This document shows positions 10,682 through 22,472 of a DNA stretch of 64,000 nucleotides, piece after piece. The notes under the pieces were generated by a model. It saw nothing but the letters and a program-made list of their open reading frames with translations. It was not told where the DNA came from and made no database searches. Position numbers and translations under genes: made by a program. This DNA comes from Arthrobotrys musiformis (Eukaryota; Ascomycota; Orbiliomycetes; Orbiliales; Orbiliaceae): positions 620,001 to 684,000 of the forward strand of contig JAVHJL010000013.1 of assembly GCA_036971715.1 (NCBI GenBank), in the 5' to 3' direction. Every line of letters starts with the position of its first letter. Positions within the stretch are counted from its first letter, which is position 1.

Positions 10682-13600
10682 AGCAAAATAGGCTTACTAT
10701 TCTCCTAGGTTTTCTTGAGAGGAAAACTTTCGAAGATTTTTGAGGAATCAATTTTCGGACTTTGAAAGAAACTAGAGTGTTTAAGATCCGTTAATATACA
10801 CTTGGAATTATACATACCTTACAATTATCCCTTGATTGTTGGTAGATTATGTCGTGAGCTCGTGCATCGGTTCTAGAATCGTTGTAGCCACATTGACATA
10901 AAGACCAATCCAATCCGTGGTTGAAGTTCAAAGGAAGAATTAACCAAGTATATATACCCGCACATGCGCCACCAAGCTTTCACAGAGGCTCAGGGATTTA
11001 TCCTTTACGGTAACAGTGGGAGCAACTCCAACTAACACTCTCATTTCCGCATTTCTCTCCTACAAAGAATATTACTGCGGCATAGGTTGATGGCGCATGC
11101 TCCATGAAACATGATTTTAGAAACTACTCGTGATCAGTTGTAATGTTGTGCTAGCAAGTAGCTTCGTAGTTATACGGCTCAGGTTAGGCGTCGACACTGA
11201 CCTGAAGTCTGGTAGGTGCAGAACACAAAAAATTCATACAAGCCCATTATATATATTAGCAGTTTACATCAAATCACTGTTTTTTTAAACTTTAAGCCCT
11301 CAGCCGAATAATAAGGTAGTTTGTAGATGCCGGCCAAACAAGTGTAACCCCAGAAAGTGAAGTTGGTAGAGGTACCTAGGATCTGGAATTTATTCGTATG
11401 TATGTTGTGATATCCAACACGCGTGTGCGTTGTTCATACATATTCCCATTGATCGCACCAGCCTCGAGTCCAGGCCGATACCACAGGCTTTTTACGTAAA
11501 GGCTGTGTATGTGAGGTATATCGGTATTTCGGAGTTAAATATGTGTACATGAACGATGGTAATTTGATTCTAGAACTCTTTATTATTGACTTTGCCGTAT
11601 TTGACATCATGTTGGATTTTCCAGCTGCAAATGTAGGGTCCGGACGTATATATACTTAAGCATTGCGCAGCCAGATACGGTGCCTATCGAACGGAAATGT
11701 TACTCGATTCCCGAAAGCTAAGCTGCTGGAGGGCGCTTCTATTCATACGGCCATATTCCAAAATTCTAGTTACACTAGTCTTCAGGTGCAATTAAATTCT
11801 CTATATATCGCTGCCCCCCGGGCCCATCGACACGGAAAACATTGAGTCCAGCGACCATGCATGACGACTATAAACAATTGCCAATCACAACTGCAGCAAC
11901 ATCCTGCATTTTCGCGACAGGAATATCTTGGCCGTATACGTGCAAGAATTACTAATAACCTTAACCAGTCTTGGCAGTTTGCTCCGTCCCACAAACGTGA
12001 TTATATATGGCACGGGTCAAATGCCACCTAGAGGCATATTCAGAAAGCCGTTGTGCGGCACGAAATCCAACAGCATGAGCATGGTGCTATAACAAGAGTT
12101 TGTGTTTGGTTTGGTTTCAACAGGGTCTGCAAACAGTACGCACAGCCACCGTGCCACCAGAGAAAGGCTGCGAGCAGTGGGCCCGTACATGTTTCGGTGT
12201 GTTTCAGGGCGCTTAGCTCGAAATTGGACCCGTTCGATTGGGCAAGGCCGGCCGCCCCTCATTCGGTTTCGAGATTACAGCGCGAGCCAGCCAGTCAAAC
12301 AGAACAGCTCCAGCAACCATCTCGTCTTGTTCTTGCCGTCTCTCACGGGACAGCTCGTGGACGGGACTGGCTTCGCTAGCTGCGTGCTTTTTTTTCCCCT
12401 CTTCTCCTTTTCTGAGTTCAAATAGAGCTGGATTTGGATTTGGGAGTCGATGGCTTCTTTCGAGACACCTTCGAGAAGGCCTCAGGACAGGTACCATATT
12501 GGCACCATCGGAAGGAGATATTGATCGGGTATAGCTAGAGCTTGCAGCTTAGCTTCGGTTGTGCTCATCGTATCGGGAGCTCGAAACGTCGTCTTCTTTC
12601 CCCTCCTCACATCCACACGACTCAACCACTGATCCTTCAATAACATACCACCCTGGCGACTTCGTGCAGCAAGTTTAGTTCATAAAAGCTTGTACAAGTC
12701 AATCGAAATTACCTACCCGTCCGTTTGAATCCAGCAGATTTCAACCTCAAACAGAAATAGAAGTGCTATTTAAATCCGTCTCTGACCTTTCGAGGACCCA
12801 GCAGCCCGGTTCAGAAAGGACCCCAGTTCAAAACTATTTTTAAAGGATCAGCCTTAAGCGCGTAAGTCTCAAAGGTCCTTTTTTTCCCTCCTCAATCAGC
12901 AGATATCGCATCTTCTTTCCTTCCGTTATCGTGGTAGTTATTGTAAACTTTTAAGCAAGCATCATTTCTGTACGTCCTGTGTATGCAAGCAAGGCCGGTT
13001 TCAGACGGGAGGGCCCATGCTAGCCCACGGCGAAGCCTTTTCCCACCCTTGTAAGCGTTCCATTCGGTGATTTCTTCAGCCGTCAGTGACGACGATAGTG
13101 ATCATGACGAAGGGTGGGAGTGTGATTGGGATCATGTAAATACCCAGCTTTGTTTCCTACCCAATCCCTCCCCCTTTCTCCCATCGCCCTCATCAGCATC
13201 CTGTGCTCTCATTCTTAGGAAATCGTCCATACATCCTTCTTATTCGGCGTTTCTTGCGAACTGCGTTTCTGGTGGAATTGACTCCATCATCATCACTATC
13301 ATCATCACAAGCTTGGTTTCATTTTAATACTCACATTCGCACATTCAATCATTCTCCCTTGTTATTTAATCCGAGAAGGTCCCTTTCGTATCCGCTGAGC
13401 GGTTTGTGGTGTTTTTTCTCCTTTCATTCGACAGCTGTCATATTGCCATCAACAACGCCGGGTGCCAATACCAATAGCAAGCAAGCAGACTAACTAATCC
13501 TCGTTCCCCTCACCCCACTTTGGCCCTCCAGACCACCTACATACTTCTCTTCCCCCTTCAAAAACCACCAACCACAACTCCCGCTCCAGGAAAAAGGACC

Positions 13601-13826
13601 ATTCTCTTAAAAGGAAACCGGATTTCCTCAGAACTTTCCCTGTGCCGACTGTAACCTCTTTCTTTTTTAAGGAGAGGGAGAAAAATCCGTGTTCGACCAG
13701 CTATCTTCACGCCTAACAAAAACCCCCAATTCTCCTTTTTTTTTCTACCTACCTACGTATCCTACCAACCCCCGAACCCAACATCCGACGTTGAGACGCC
13801 TTGTGGGGTAGTCAGAAATAGCCATC
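10682..13826. other. Long intergenic region upstream of the MAPK gene
   Basis: About 3.1 kb between the divergent protease and MAPK genes. No convincing ORF is seen: 100-aa frames at 12053-12534 overlap on both strands and have no family resemblance. From about 12.6 kb onward the plus strand is rich in CT tracts, as in fungal 5' UTRs, and probably forms a long MAPK leader. GTAAGT at 12862 could be a 5'-UTR donor, but no acceptor can be assigned. Confidence 0.45.
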
Positions 13827-15174
13827 ATGTCTCGCCAGAACTCGAGCCGAAAGATTTCGTTCAATGTGAGCGACCAGTACGAGATCCAGGATGTCGTCGG
13901 TGAAGGTGCCTATGGTGTTGTTTGGTAAGCTACCAGATACCGAAAATGTAGATAACGAGGTGTACACAGCGATTAACGAGTGAAATGTGAACGACCAAAA
14001 CAGCTCGGCACTGCACAAGCCATCCGGACAGAAAGTCGCTATTAAAAAGATCACGCCGTTCGATCATTCTATGTTCTGTCTTCGTACGTTGCGTGAGATG
14101 AAGCTTTTGAGGTACTTCAACCACGAGAACATCATTTCCATTCTCGATATCCAAAAGCCCCGGAACTATGATAGCTTTAACGAAGTCTATCTTATTCAGG
14201 TACATTATCCTCTGAGTTTTTGCCTCCAAAATTTATCATACAACGAGGAAGAGTTCACGCTAAAAGTTTATTCAATTCAGGAACTTATGGAAACCGATAT
14301 GCACCGTGTGATCCGTACCCAAGACCTCTCGGACGACCACTGCCAATACTTCATTTACCAAACCCTCCGTGCTTTGAAGGCCATGCACTCCGCCAATGTT
14401 CTCCACCGCGATCTAAAACCATCCAATTTACTTTTAAACGCCAACTGCGATCTCAAAGTCTGCGATTTTGGACTTGCGAGATCTGCCGCCTCGAGTGACG
14501 ACAACTCTGGGTTCATGACTGAATACGTCGCAACTAGATGGTATCGTGCTCCTGAGATCATGTTAACTTTCAAGGAATACACCAAGGCTATCGATGTCTG
14601 GAGTGTGGGATGTATCTTGGCAGAAATGCTGAGCGGGAAGCCATTGTTCCCCGGAAAGGACTGTATGTTCTCCCTCTAAACTCTAAAAAAGAAAATACGT
14701 CATGATAATAATGGCTAACCGTGGAAATAGACCACCACCAACTTACTCTAATTCTTGATGTTCTCGGCACCCCGACAATGGAGGATTACTACGGTATTAA
14801 GTCACGCCGCGCACGAGAATATATCCGTTCCCTACCATTCAAAAAGCGTGTCCCATTCGCTAGCATGTTCCCCAAGACCTCGCCTGCCGCTTTGGATCTC
14901 CTCGAGAAATTGCTAGCGTTTAACCCGGCGAAGAGAATTACTGTTGAGGAAGCGCTAAGGCATCCTTATTTGGAGCCATACCATGATCCAGAGGACGAGC
15001 CGACTGCACCACCAATTCCAGAGGAGTTCTTCGACTTTGATAGGAAGAAGGATGAATTGACAAAGGAGCAGCTGAAGAGTGAGTTCCCTCCCTGACCTTA
15101 GAGGTATCGGTTTAAGCGGAACGGAAGCTAATTGATTTTTTGTAGTGTTGATCTTCGAGGAAATCATGCGGTAA
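13827..15174 (+). CDS. Fus3/Kss1-type MAP kinase (Pmk1/Fmk1 orthologue class)
   Basis: Model: join(13827..13924, 14004..14199, 14281..14662, 14731..15078, 15146..15174), 350 aa, all GT..AG. It shows a complete ERK-type kinase: Gly loop GEGAYGVV at 25-32, ATP lysine in VAIKKI at about 47, catalytic loop HRDLKPSN at 140-147, DFG at 160-162, and the TEY activation-lip motif at 178-180. The CD-site-like DPEDEP sequence lies near the C-terminus, and the last exon codes only the ending MLIFEEIMR. Family knowledge: this kinase ends the pheromone/invasive-growth cascade (Ste11-Ste7-Fus3/Kss1) and in plant, insect and nematode parasites controls appressoria, traps or penetration. Length matches the family (about 350-356 aa). 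Alternative Slt2- or Hog1-type kinases are excluded by length and, for Hog1, by TEY instead of TGY. Confidence 0.96.
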
Positions 15175-16920
15175 ATTGGTGGCCGTTGTCGTGAGTTGGG
15201 GGTTTGAGAAGGGAGCTCGAGTCATTTTTTGTATGCGACATGGGGCAAATTTGGAACGGAAAGCAGGCAGCGCCATTCGAGATGCACAAAGAAGCCTAAA
15301 GCAATTAGTTGAAAGCGCAGCGGAATATCCAGCGAAATGATACAGGAGCGAGCGACAGGACAGATGCCATTTGGCTGGGATTTTTCCTTGATATATTTCC
15401 CCTTTGCCTTAACGAATGATATATAACCTTTTTTTTTTACAATTTTTATTCCTTATCTTTTTTTATTTTTATTTTTTCTCTATGAAACCCCACGTTTTCT
15501 CGACGCTGGTTTACTAGGCTCAAGTTACCCAAAGCACCCATTTTCTTCCCTCTCTAGCCCCTCCTGAGGCTAAGACCGCTTTTTTTTTATTATTTCCCTT
15601 TACAAGTGAAATTAACGGAGAAGGTCTCTCAACGAAGTCATGTACAGAAGCGGTAGCGGTGTATACAAATTTCTATCCCAACAGCCTCCATGGGCTAAAG
15701 TGAAAGGCGGGTACATCCGGAGAGTGATATCATATCCCCCCAGTTATCAAAACCCCATAGATACACAATCGAGTTTCAACAGCCCTCCCACGACTTTCGT
15801 AGTAGAAGAGCGAGTACGCCTTGGCAATAAGCCCGGAAAGGGAGCAAAGAACTAAAACACTCACTAGATAATGTAACGATACCTTTTCCATCTCGCAATC
15901 AACTAATTAATTGCAGGCCATGTCGCAAGCTAAGCTCCTACCTCCATCGGTTATTGCCAATAGGTTGGGGTAGCTATGGTTGCCCATTCCCATGCAGATG
16001 CAGATGGGTATACGTAACCCTCTCCTCACAAGGCGGCCTTGGATCTCAACCCTCCTCTAGCCCCCCCCTGCAATTACATGAGAAATTAGGAGAAACCATT
16101 GGCTCTCTTATGAAAACAAAGGACGGCCTTGGAGAAATCTTCTGAGTGGATGCGAAAAAAGGGTATTTCTGCTTACCTAACTTCCGAAATAACCGACGAC
16201 CCCTGTTCATTTTTTCTTCTGATTGCTGTGCGGGGATTCTAAGAATAAATCACAAAAAGAGGTCAGAAATGACCGTCATAGCGAAGAAATGGTTTCCCGT
16301 CGCACGAAACGTTCGGAGCGGACATGTATATGTCATGTAATGTCAGTTTGTTATTGCTTTTCTGTTGAGGAATGCAACCTTGGCGCCTCAAACCAGATGG
16401 GCCCTTTCACGGATCTGGCTTTTTTATCCCATAGTTCGTAGGCCGTCGTAGTGCGAAAAATGCATATGCAAAAGGCAATCATGCAGCGTCAGAAGACCTT
16501 GGAGCGAGTGCGAATTTGGATGTCGGTAGATGATGCATGCAGGGGAAAGAATTTTTTTGAACAAAGAAAAGAAACGTAACAAGATGGCACGGCCGCGGCT
16601 CTCAGAGTTCATTTTGGTGAAAGTGTATTGAGTTAGCCTTTTTCTTATTTTATAAAAGGCCGGGCTCCCCGTCGGAGTGGTTTCTTGAGGTAATTTACTT
16701 TTCGCAGCTTGGTTCTTTTTCCAAACTTAAGTGCTCTTTAGCTCCCCGAGTTCCGTTCATCAACCGACGACGTCTTCGCATCCACATCATCCGCCAACCA
16801 ACACAAAACCCAAATATTTCCAACAAAGCCTGAGAACTCAAATAAACCCAAATCCAGACATCTATCGGGAAAACCAAACCTACAAAACATCAGAAGATAA
16901 AAGAGAAAAATACAGAATAA
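15175..16920. other. Intergenic region, MAPK 3' UTR and upstream of small membrane protein
   Basis: About 1.75 kb. The first 400 bp contain T-rich tracts expected of the MAPK 3' UTR. Short frames at 15640-15855 and 15954-16441 lack any recognisable domain. Nothing else is seen. Confidence 0.4.
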
Positions 16921-17473
16921 ATGGCCCGTACAGCCGTCTTAATCGCCCTCTCCACGGCGCCAATCCTAACCCTCGCATCATTCTTCAAATCGAAACCAAA
17001 GCCTCCACCGACGTTCCTATCCAAAGTCGTCCCCATCATCGCGACAGTAATAGTCTTGACCGTCATTGCCGTCGTACTATATCTCGTCTGGAAGACTGTA
17101 GTGTCCGTTTCGAGCGATGTACACAGCAGACTCGATAGTGGCGGGGTTAAGCTTAGTAGGAGTGGGGCGGATGTGGAGTTGAAGGGTGTCAGTTATGAGA
17201 AGTATCGGGATTTGACACAGCAGTGAGTATTTCATGCTTGCTATTTAGCTCGAAGGGATTAATTAGGTGGACATTATGGCTAATAGATGGTTATTAGGGT
17301 CGTCGTTTCGGCGTGGAATAATTCGGAGACGAAGGATTTCACGAATAGGCTGTTTACACCGAGGAACAAGGGTGCACATAATCAGAAGAAGCCGTAAGTA
17401 TATATATGATCTCGTAATTGACTTGGGATATGTGGCTGACATAAATCGCAGAGTTCCTCAAGTAGTGGATTAA
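16921..17473 (+). CDS. Small single-pass membrane protein, hypothetical (3' exons uncertain)
   Basis: Exon 1 (16921..17222) encodes about 100 residues: a hydrophobic N-terminus, a Lys/Pro-rich spacer, then a clear membrane helix (residues about 37-58, VPIIATVIVLTVIAVVLYLV), followed by a polar region. A GTGAGT donor at 17223 and acceptors at 17276 and 17452 (donor GTAAGT at 17395) suggest two more short exons. Canonical splicing gives a basic Arg-rich frame. A more natural-looking frame (SAWNNSETKDFTNRLFTPRN, ending KKPVPQVVD) would need a different phase. The C-terminus therefore cannot be settled here. Function unknown. Confidence 0.55.
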
Positions 17474-18196
17474 GATCGAATCCGAGGTCGGACGCTAGAG
17501 CTAGAGGCTAGAGGCTAAAATTAGAAGGCATCTTTCGTTACTTTGCTATCGACATTGATGCTAGAGATAATATAAAGGGCTGGAACCCGATATTTTTCTG
17601 CTATTGGCGATTTTATATTTTCCCGTTAAATCGTAAAGGCGTTTGGCGTCCGCGTTTCGCGGCTGATATCCCAGTTTGAGGGTACTAATTCTAGTTTAAT
17701 GTACACCTGGGCATCGCTAAGTTGCGCAGCTAGCTCTTCAAAACTACTAATAAAACAAATCCGTTTACACCAGCCCGTATCCATATAGATCCAAAATTCA
17801 AGCGTGCTAAGTCAATAACGTGAACACACAAAGCCTTACCTTGATGACTTCAAAATCTCTATTACAAAGAGCTAAACTCCACATAAACAAAGTAGACCCG
17901 CCAAACATGTTATGAGGGGAAAGTAGACTCGTCGCTCGTCGGCCACGGCTCACGCTGCACTATGCCTGGAAGCCACACCTTCGTTTTATACATGAATAGT
18001 TGGTGTAGAAATCGGGATATCCTGTAAGCTCCTTCCAAACTTCTACTATCGCCTATAGGGTGAGGACCGAAGACTCGGCGGGAGTACCCTCTTTTGGCTT
18101 GGACCTTGGCATCCGCCTCGCCACTGGGGGTTGCGAAAACGATCGTGTAAGACCAGTTGTATGAGGCGACTTGAATGCCGATGACGTGGTCGACAC
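17474..18196. other. Intergenic region
   Basis: About 720 bp between convergent genes, presumably the two 3' UTRs. Nothing else recognised. Confidence 0.4.
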
Positions 18197-19363
18197 CTAT
18201 TTGGATTGTTGCAGCTTGTGTATCGGAGGCGCCTGAGCCCTGGCGACGGGTACTTCGACCGTTGGGTATTCTGGAAGTTCTGCTTGTGTTATAGATGACG
18301 ATTGGATTTTGACGAGATACCCAGGTGGCAGCGCGGGATCATACTCTGCTGGTCGACCTAAGCAGCGCCATGATTCTAGAATAGCATTAGCGCAAATTGT
18401 CGTTTGGTTCTCCGCCTCTAGAGAACTGCCGTCCAGTGGCTTCCCCACAAGTGTGATAATTGGTGGCTCCAGTATATATTCGAATGGTGAAATATAATCT
18501 CCTCGTCCGAATCTATTGTCTATTAGGTCAAAAAGAGAGCTGGTCCGTTTACAATCATGAACTAATACTGTAGCATCCGCGCGGGAGGTTATCACCGCCT
18601 CCGGCCGCCGTAGGTTAGCTGTTGACACGATTCCCGAACACATTCCCTGTTTCTTCGGGAGAAATCTAGATAGGTCCTGTAGCCCCTGTGAGCGCCTCGT
18701 CCTTGGACAGAATTCTCGTACGAGGTCGACAGAAGTCCTGTGATAATGGGGTGCCAAAATTAGTTACTATTCATACAAAACCGTCTCTGAAGATCTAGAT
18801 CTAATGATTTAGATCCTTAGGATCATAGGACCGATATCAATATTTTACCTACACCCCGTTTACTTTCAAAGGCAACACCAGTCGAGATATTACATCTTCG
18901 AAGATCTCTTTCGCACGATATACCCACATATTTTTCCCTGCGGCCGCCACGTGCATATCATTGGATTTCATTACCCAGCTAATTATGAATGTAACCTCAT
19001 TTAAATGCTCTTCGTGTGTTTCGCCGTCACCAGCAATCTCTAAAAATGACGAATCCTCCCAAAACAGTATCGGGTCATGATCAATGATTTTATCCTAGAT
19101 AACTTAGTTGATTCCTATTATAAGAAATTCATGGAATGGTAATTCACCTTTACGCAATTGCAAATCTTCACCTTCGACATTAGTTTCGAAAACCCATGCA
19201 CCAACCCCCGAATGCTCATGGGGACCAAATCGTTGTCCAACCCGTAAAGACCCCCTCTACCGGACAAACCAAGGAACTTGAAATTTGGCGTGCTTGAATC
19301 AAGTAGTATTTTCTTGCTCTCTGAACTAGATATAGCCGCTGAAGGCGTAGAATGGGACGCCAT
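18197..19363 (-). CDS. Hypothetical protein, 332 aa
   Basis: Model: complement(join(18197..18737, 18853..19094, 19148..19363)), 332 aa. Intron 1 runs from GTGAAT (19147) to an acceptor ending at 19095. Intron 2 uses donor GTAGGT, lying across an apparent TAG stop, with TAACTAAT near an ATCACAG acceptor. This join keeps the frame and removes the stop (LPLKVNGV/TSVDLVREFC). The start is the first ATG, at 19363. No signal peptide or membrane segment is seen. Residues 1-72 contain a Ser-rich start and a GRGGLYGLDND patch; the middle is acidic and helical; the C-terminal 180 residues contain several Cys and a Pro-rich end. I do not recognise the family. Confidence 0.65.
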
Positions 19364-20047
19364 ATTGAATTCCCTAGTTGTGACTGATTTTGACACTCCT
19401 CCTGGCAAGAAGAGCCTCTTGTTTAAAAGGGCTATTATTTCGAGGTGGAGGAGAGCGCTAGGGATGTGCAGTTGTGTGAATTTACTGATTCGAAGCTATA
19501 GTTGTATTACATTTCATGATCACGGCCCTGGCGCATTGTGAGGAGAAACCGAACCACTCATCGGCAAGCATTGTATTGCAAGAGTCACATACTGTTTTTG
19601 TTTAGGTTACACAACCGTGTGTTGCTATGGAAGATCACAGATCTCGGTCTCGTAGCCGTGATCTCGACCTATGATCACGTGACATCTCGAATGCAACATC
19701 TTATCTGATCGATCACGGAGATCACGGCGACCGAAGCTTTCGCCCTTCCTTCCGGGTTTGGAACGTTGGGGAATGGCGGCCAATCGTATCGATTCCATAT
19801 GCCCACACACCACCACAAGCTTGAGTTTCTCCACACCAACGAAAAATAAACCGCGGTCTTTGATAGCAACTTTCAACGTGATACCGATGGGAGTACAAAT
19901 AGCTGTCTTCTAGATATCCTCTGTTTCTTCCATTGATTGATCTGTTTCATACAAATTGCTTCCTTAGCTATTGTCTGTCGAGTAGACCAAATTTCGACCA
20001 TATCAATATATCGCTTAAGCTTGTTGAGCTTCAATATTACAATAAAG
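19364..20047. promoter_or_regulatory. Divergent intergenic region
   Basis: About 680 bp between the hypothetical gene on the minus strand and the DUF2231-like gene on the plus strand. It should hold both promoters. A GATC-rich patch (about 19630-19725) contains GATCACGT-type near-palindromes. No ORF of note. Confidence 0.35.
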
Positions 20048-20672
20048 ATGTTCTTTAAGAGGTACGTATTAATCTATGTTTAGACTTTTAGTCTATAACG
20101 ATGTCAGCACGTACCTACATTATATGAATATGAACTAACAATCCAACAGCCACCCCGTCCACCCGGCCCTCGTCCATTTCCCAATCGCCTTCCTCACCTT
20201 CTCCCATACACTTGACATTCTCCACTACCTCACCGCAAACTTCTCCATCCCATTCCTTTCAACTCTGACTCCTCTCTTCCCACAACTTCTTTCCACCTCC
20301 CGTCTTCTCCACACCCTCGGAATCTTCAGCGCCATCCCAGCAATCATAACCGGAATCGCCCAAGCAGCCGCTCAAGCCGCTAAACCAGGAAACCTCTACG
20401 AAGCAGATGGCAAAACTATCAAGAAGAAGATCTATGTAATGGCCGCCCACGCCGGTCTCAACGACTTTTCAATTATTGTCAGTGGGGCCAGTTGGTGGGC
20501 GAGGTATAAGGCTCATGGAATACTCGGGGCGTCAGAACCAGGTGTGAATGAAGTTGCTGTTGCCGGCGTGGTTTTGCCGGTCTTATTGTTCGCGGCTAGT
20601 CTTGGTGCAGATTTGGTTTATAAGTACGGAATGGGGTTTTCAGCTGCTAAGAGTGAGAAGAAGCAACAGTGA
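20048..20672 (+). CDS. DUF2231-like multi-pass membrane protein
   Basis: Model: join(20048..20061, 20150..20672), 178 aa. The first exon codes only MFFK plus two bases; the GTACGT donor and CAACAG acceptor restore the frame as MFFKSHPVHPALVHFPIAFL. The HPxLVHFPIAFL start is the hallmark of the DUF2231 family of small integral membrane proteins. Four hydrophobic segments are visible, at about residues 11-32, 60-83, 100-122 and 140-160. The protein ends in a Lys-rich tail, likely cytosolic. Function in fungi is not established. The tiny first exon is the only reason the start is not visible in a simple ORF. Confidence 0.82.
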
Positions 20673-22367
20673 AGCCTTTGCGTCATGGATATATAGACGC
20701 TCCCTGATCGATCGAGTAAATATACTGGGCATGTGTGCAGATAGGATGGTTGTTTAGATTTCGAATCTAGACTCTTGTTATCTTGGGCTTGTGTATATTA
20801 TGCAATTTAGACTTGGGCTCGCAGATATTAATATATTCTGTACGGGTTTAAATTTGAGATTCCCGTGAGCGGTTGTGAATGTCGTGGATGTTGCGCACGT
20901 TGTATTTTACAATTGTTACACAAAGTCTATCAACATGCAGAGCTAGATCTAGATCGATCGACAGGCATGGACGACATTAGCTGAGACACGCTTGCGAATA
21001 TTAATTCGGCCAGCCCTGGTTTCCGAGGTTGCGAGATAATGTTGGCTTGACAACACTAACGCCGGGCATCATCCTCATGATGGAATCAAGACATTACCTA
21101 AACTTTATCCTATCCACAAGAGCATACTTGCACCCAGGGAGTGACCTCCAGACTAGTATGTGTCATGTTCGCGCTTGCGATTTCGAAATTTCATTTCTTG
21201 CCTTATTTCCGTTTAAAGACCCCCAAGCCTTTAGATACAGCTCTTTCGGCCAAAGAGAGAATTTTCAGGCTTGTCAGTTCATTATATTACATCAAAACAT
21301 AGTGGAGTTTTCAGACGAAGAATGTATCAGGGCTTGAGGCTTCGAAGCCATGGTGACGAGACCACAACCGGCAATTTGGCAAATATTTGGTTGCCTAAGG
21401 ATACAAGATCAATCTCGCGCCAGTATTTGCGATTCTGTGGTATACCGGTATAGGTATATATGCATATACGAAGGAATACGACTACCATTCGCAGGTTTGA
21501 CAAACCGAGGGGAATATACACGTTCAATTGCAATATTGATCCAATAGTACTGGTGTCAAATATTGAATATTCCGAAAATTTTAATTTGGGAAAATGAGCG
21601 ATGCCCAAAATATTTAAAAATCCTCCTCTCGAAATCTCCTGTTTTACGGGAGAAGTATGCGGTCGACCGGCCTAGATCTGGTATACACGCAACGTTAGGC
21701 CGTAGGCCCCTGATAGTTCTGCGTACTTAATATTTTATATTCGAACGTGTGCATGTGTCTGGGTATGGTAGTTTCCATATGATTATAAAATGATATTGAT
21801 ACTATAATACTATCTGAATGTCGACGTTTCCCCAACGCAGACACTGCGCGCATGCGCTCAATACGAATTTTAAATATGGTGATCCTGAGCTAGGGGGATA
21901 AATTATGGAATTAAAGCGACCTGATCCTTAGAAGACCCTATCTCGATTAATCTTTTGCATGAATTTCTCGATCTGTAGACAGAATTTAAGCTTGATAGTC
22001 TTGTATTTGCTGTAATAGTAGGCCGCAAATAATCGTTCGATCGTTCACGCGCTATAATTAGTAAGCCCATATCGGCGTGCTACAGCTGTACATATGACGA
22101 TACTAATTAATGGCTTAATCAATAGCACAATTTCAATGGCATAGAATCGCCACTTGCGGTTAACTACCGATGTGTATTTGAAATTTCAAAGTTCACTCCT
22201 CTAGCCAAAGTGCTGGGAACGAGACTAGCCAAAGTCCACAAATCTGCAGACTAATCACCTTAGTGACTGATCGTGGCCAACGAAAGAAGGACATATTCCG
22301 AAAACATGATCTAAATAATTCTAATTCCAAAAGAGAGCGCTACCAGCATGCAAAAAGATAAAAGAGA
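20673..22367. other. Intergenic region, AT-rich
   Basis: About 1.7 kb of AT-rich sequence with restriction-site-like palindromes (for example clusters of AGATCT and GATCGATC near 20950). Short frames at 21029-21608 look spurious. No gene or element is recognised. Confidence 0.4.
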
Positions 22368-22472
22368 GGGCCCCAACAGGACTTGAACCTGTATCTTCCG
22401 TCAATATTGCAATGCAAGAATAATTGATACCTCAATTGGTACGGATGCGCTAACCAATTGCACCACAGGGCC
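22368..22472 (-). tRNA. Intron-containing tRNA-like gene, identity not assigned
   Basis: Read on the minus strand from 22472, a cloverleaf can be drawn. The acceptor stem is GGCCCTG against TGGGGCC (two wobble pairs). The D arm is GTGC/GCGC with an AATTGGTTA loop, the anticodon stem TCCGT/ACGGA and the T arm ACAGG-TTCAAGT-CCTGT. The A box (TGGTGCAATTGG) and B box (GGTTCAAGTCC) fit Pol III consensus, and a TTTT run follows within 15 nt. The anticodon loop plus intron is 39 nt, implying a 32-nt intron. With the intron after position 37 the loop begins ACCAAT, which lacks the usual U33, so I cannot name the amino acid. Confidence 0.7.

Noticed and set aside
12053..12534. Several ~100-aa frames in three or more reading frames
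   Set aside because: They overlap on both strands and none resembles a protein family; the region is the MAPK upstream region.
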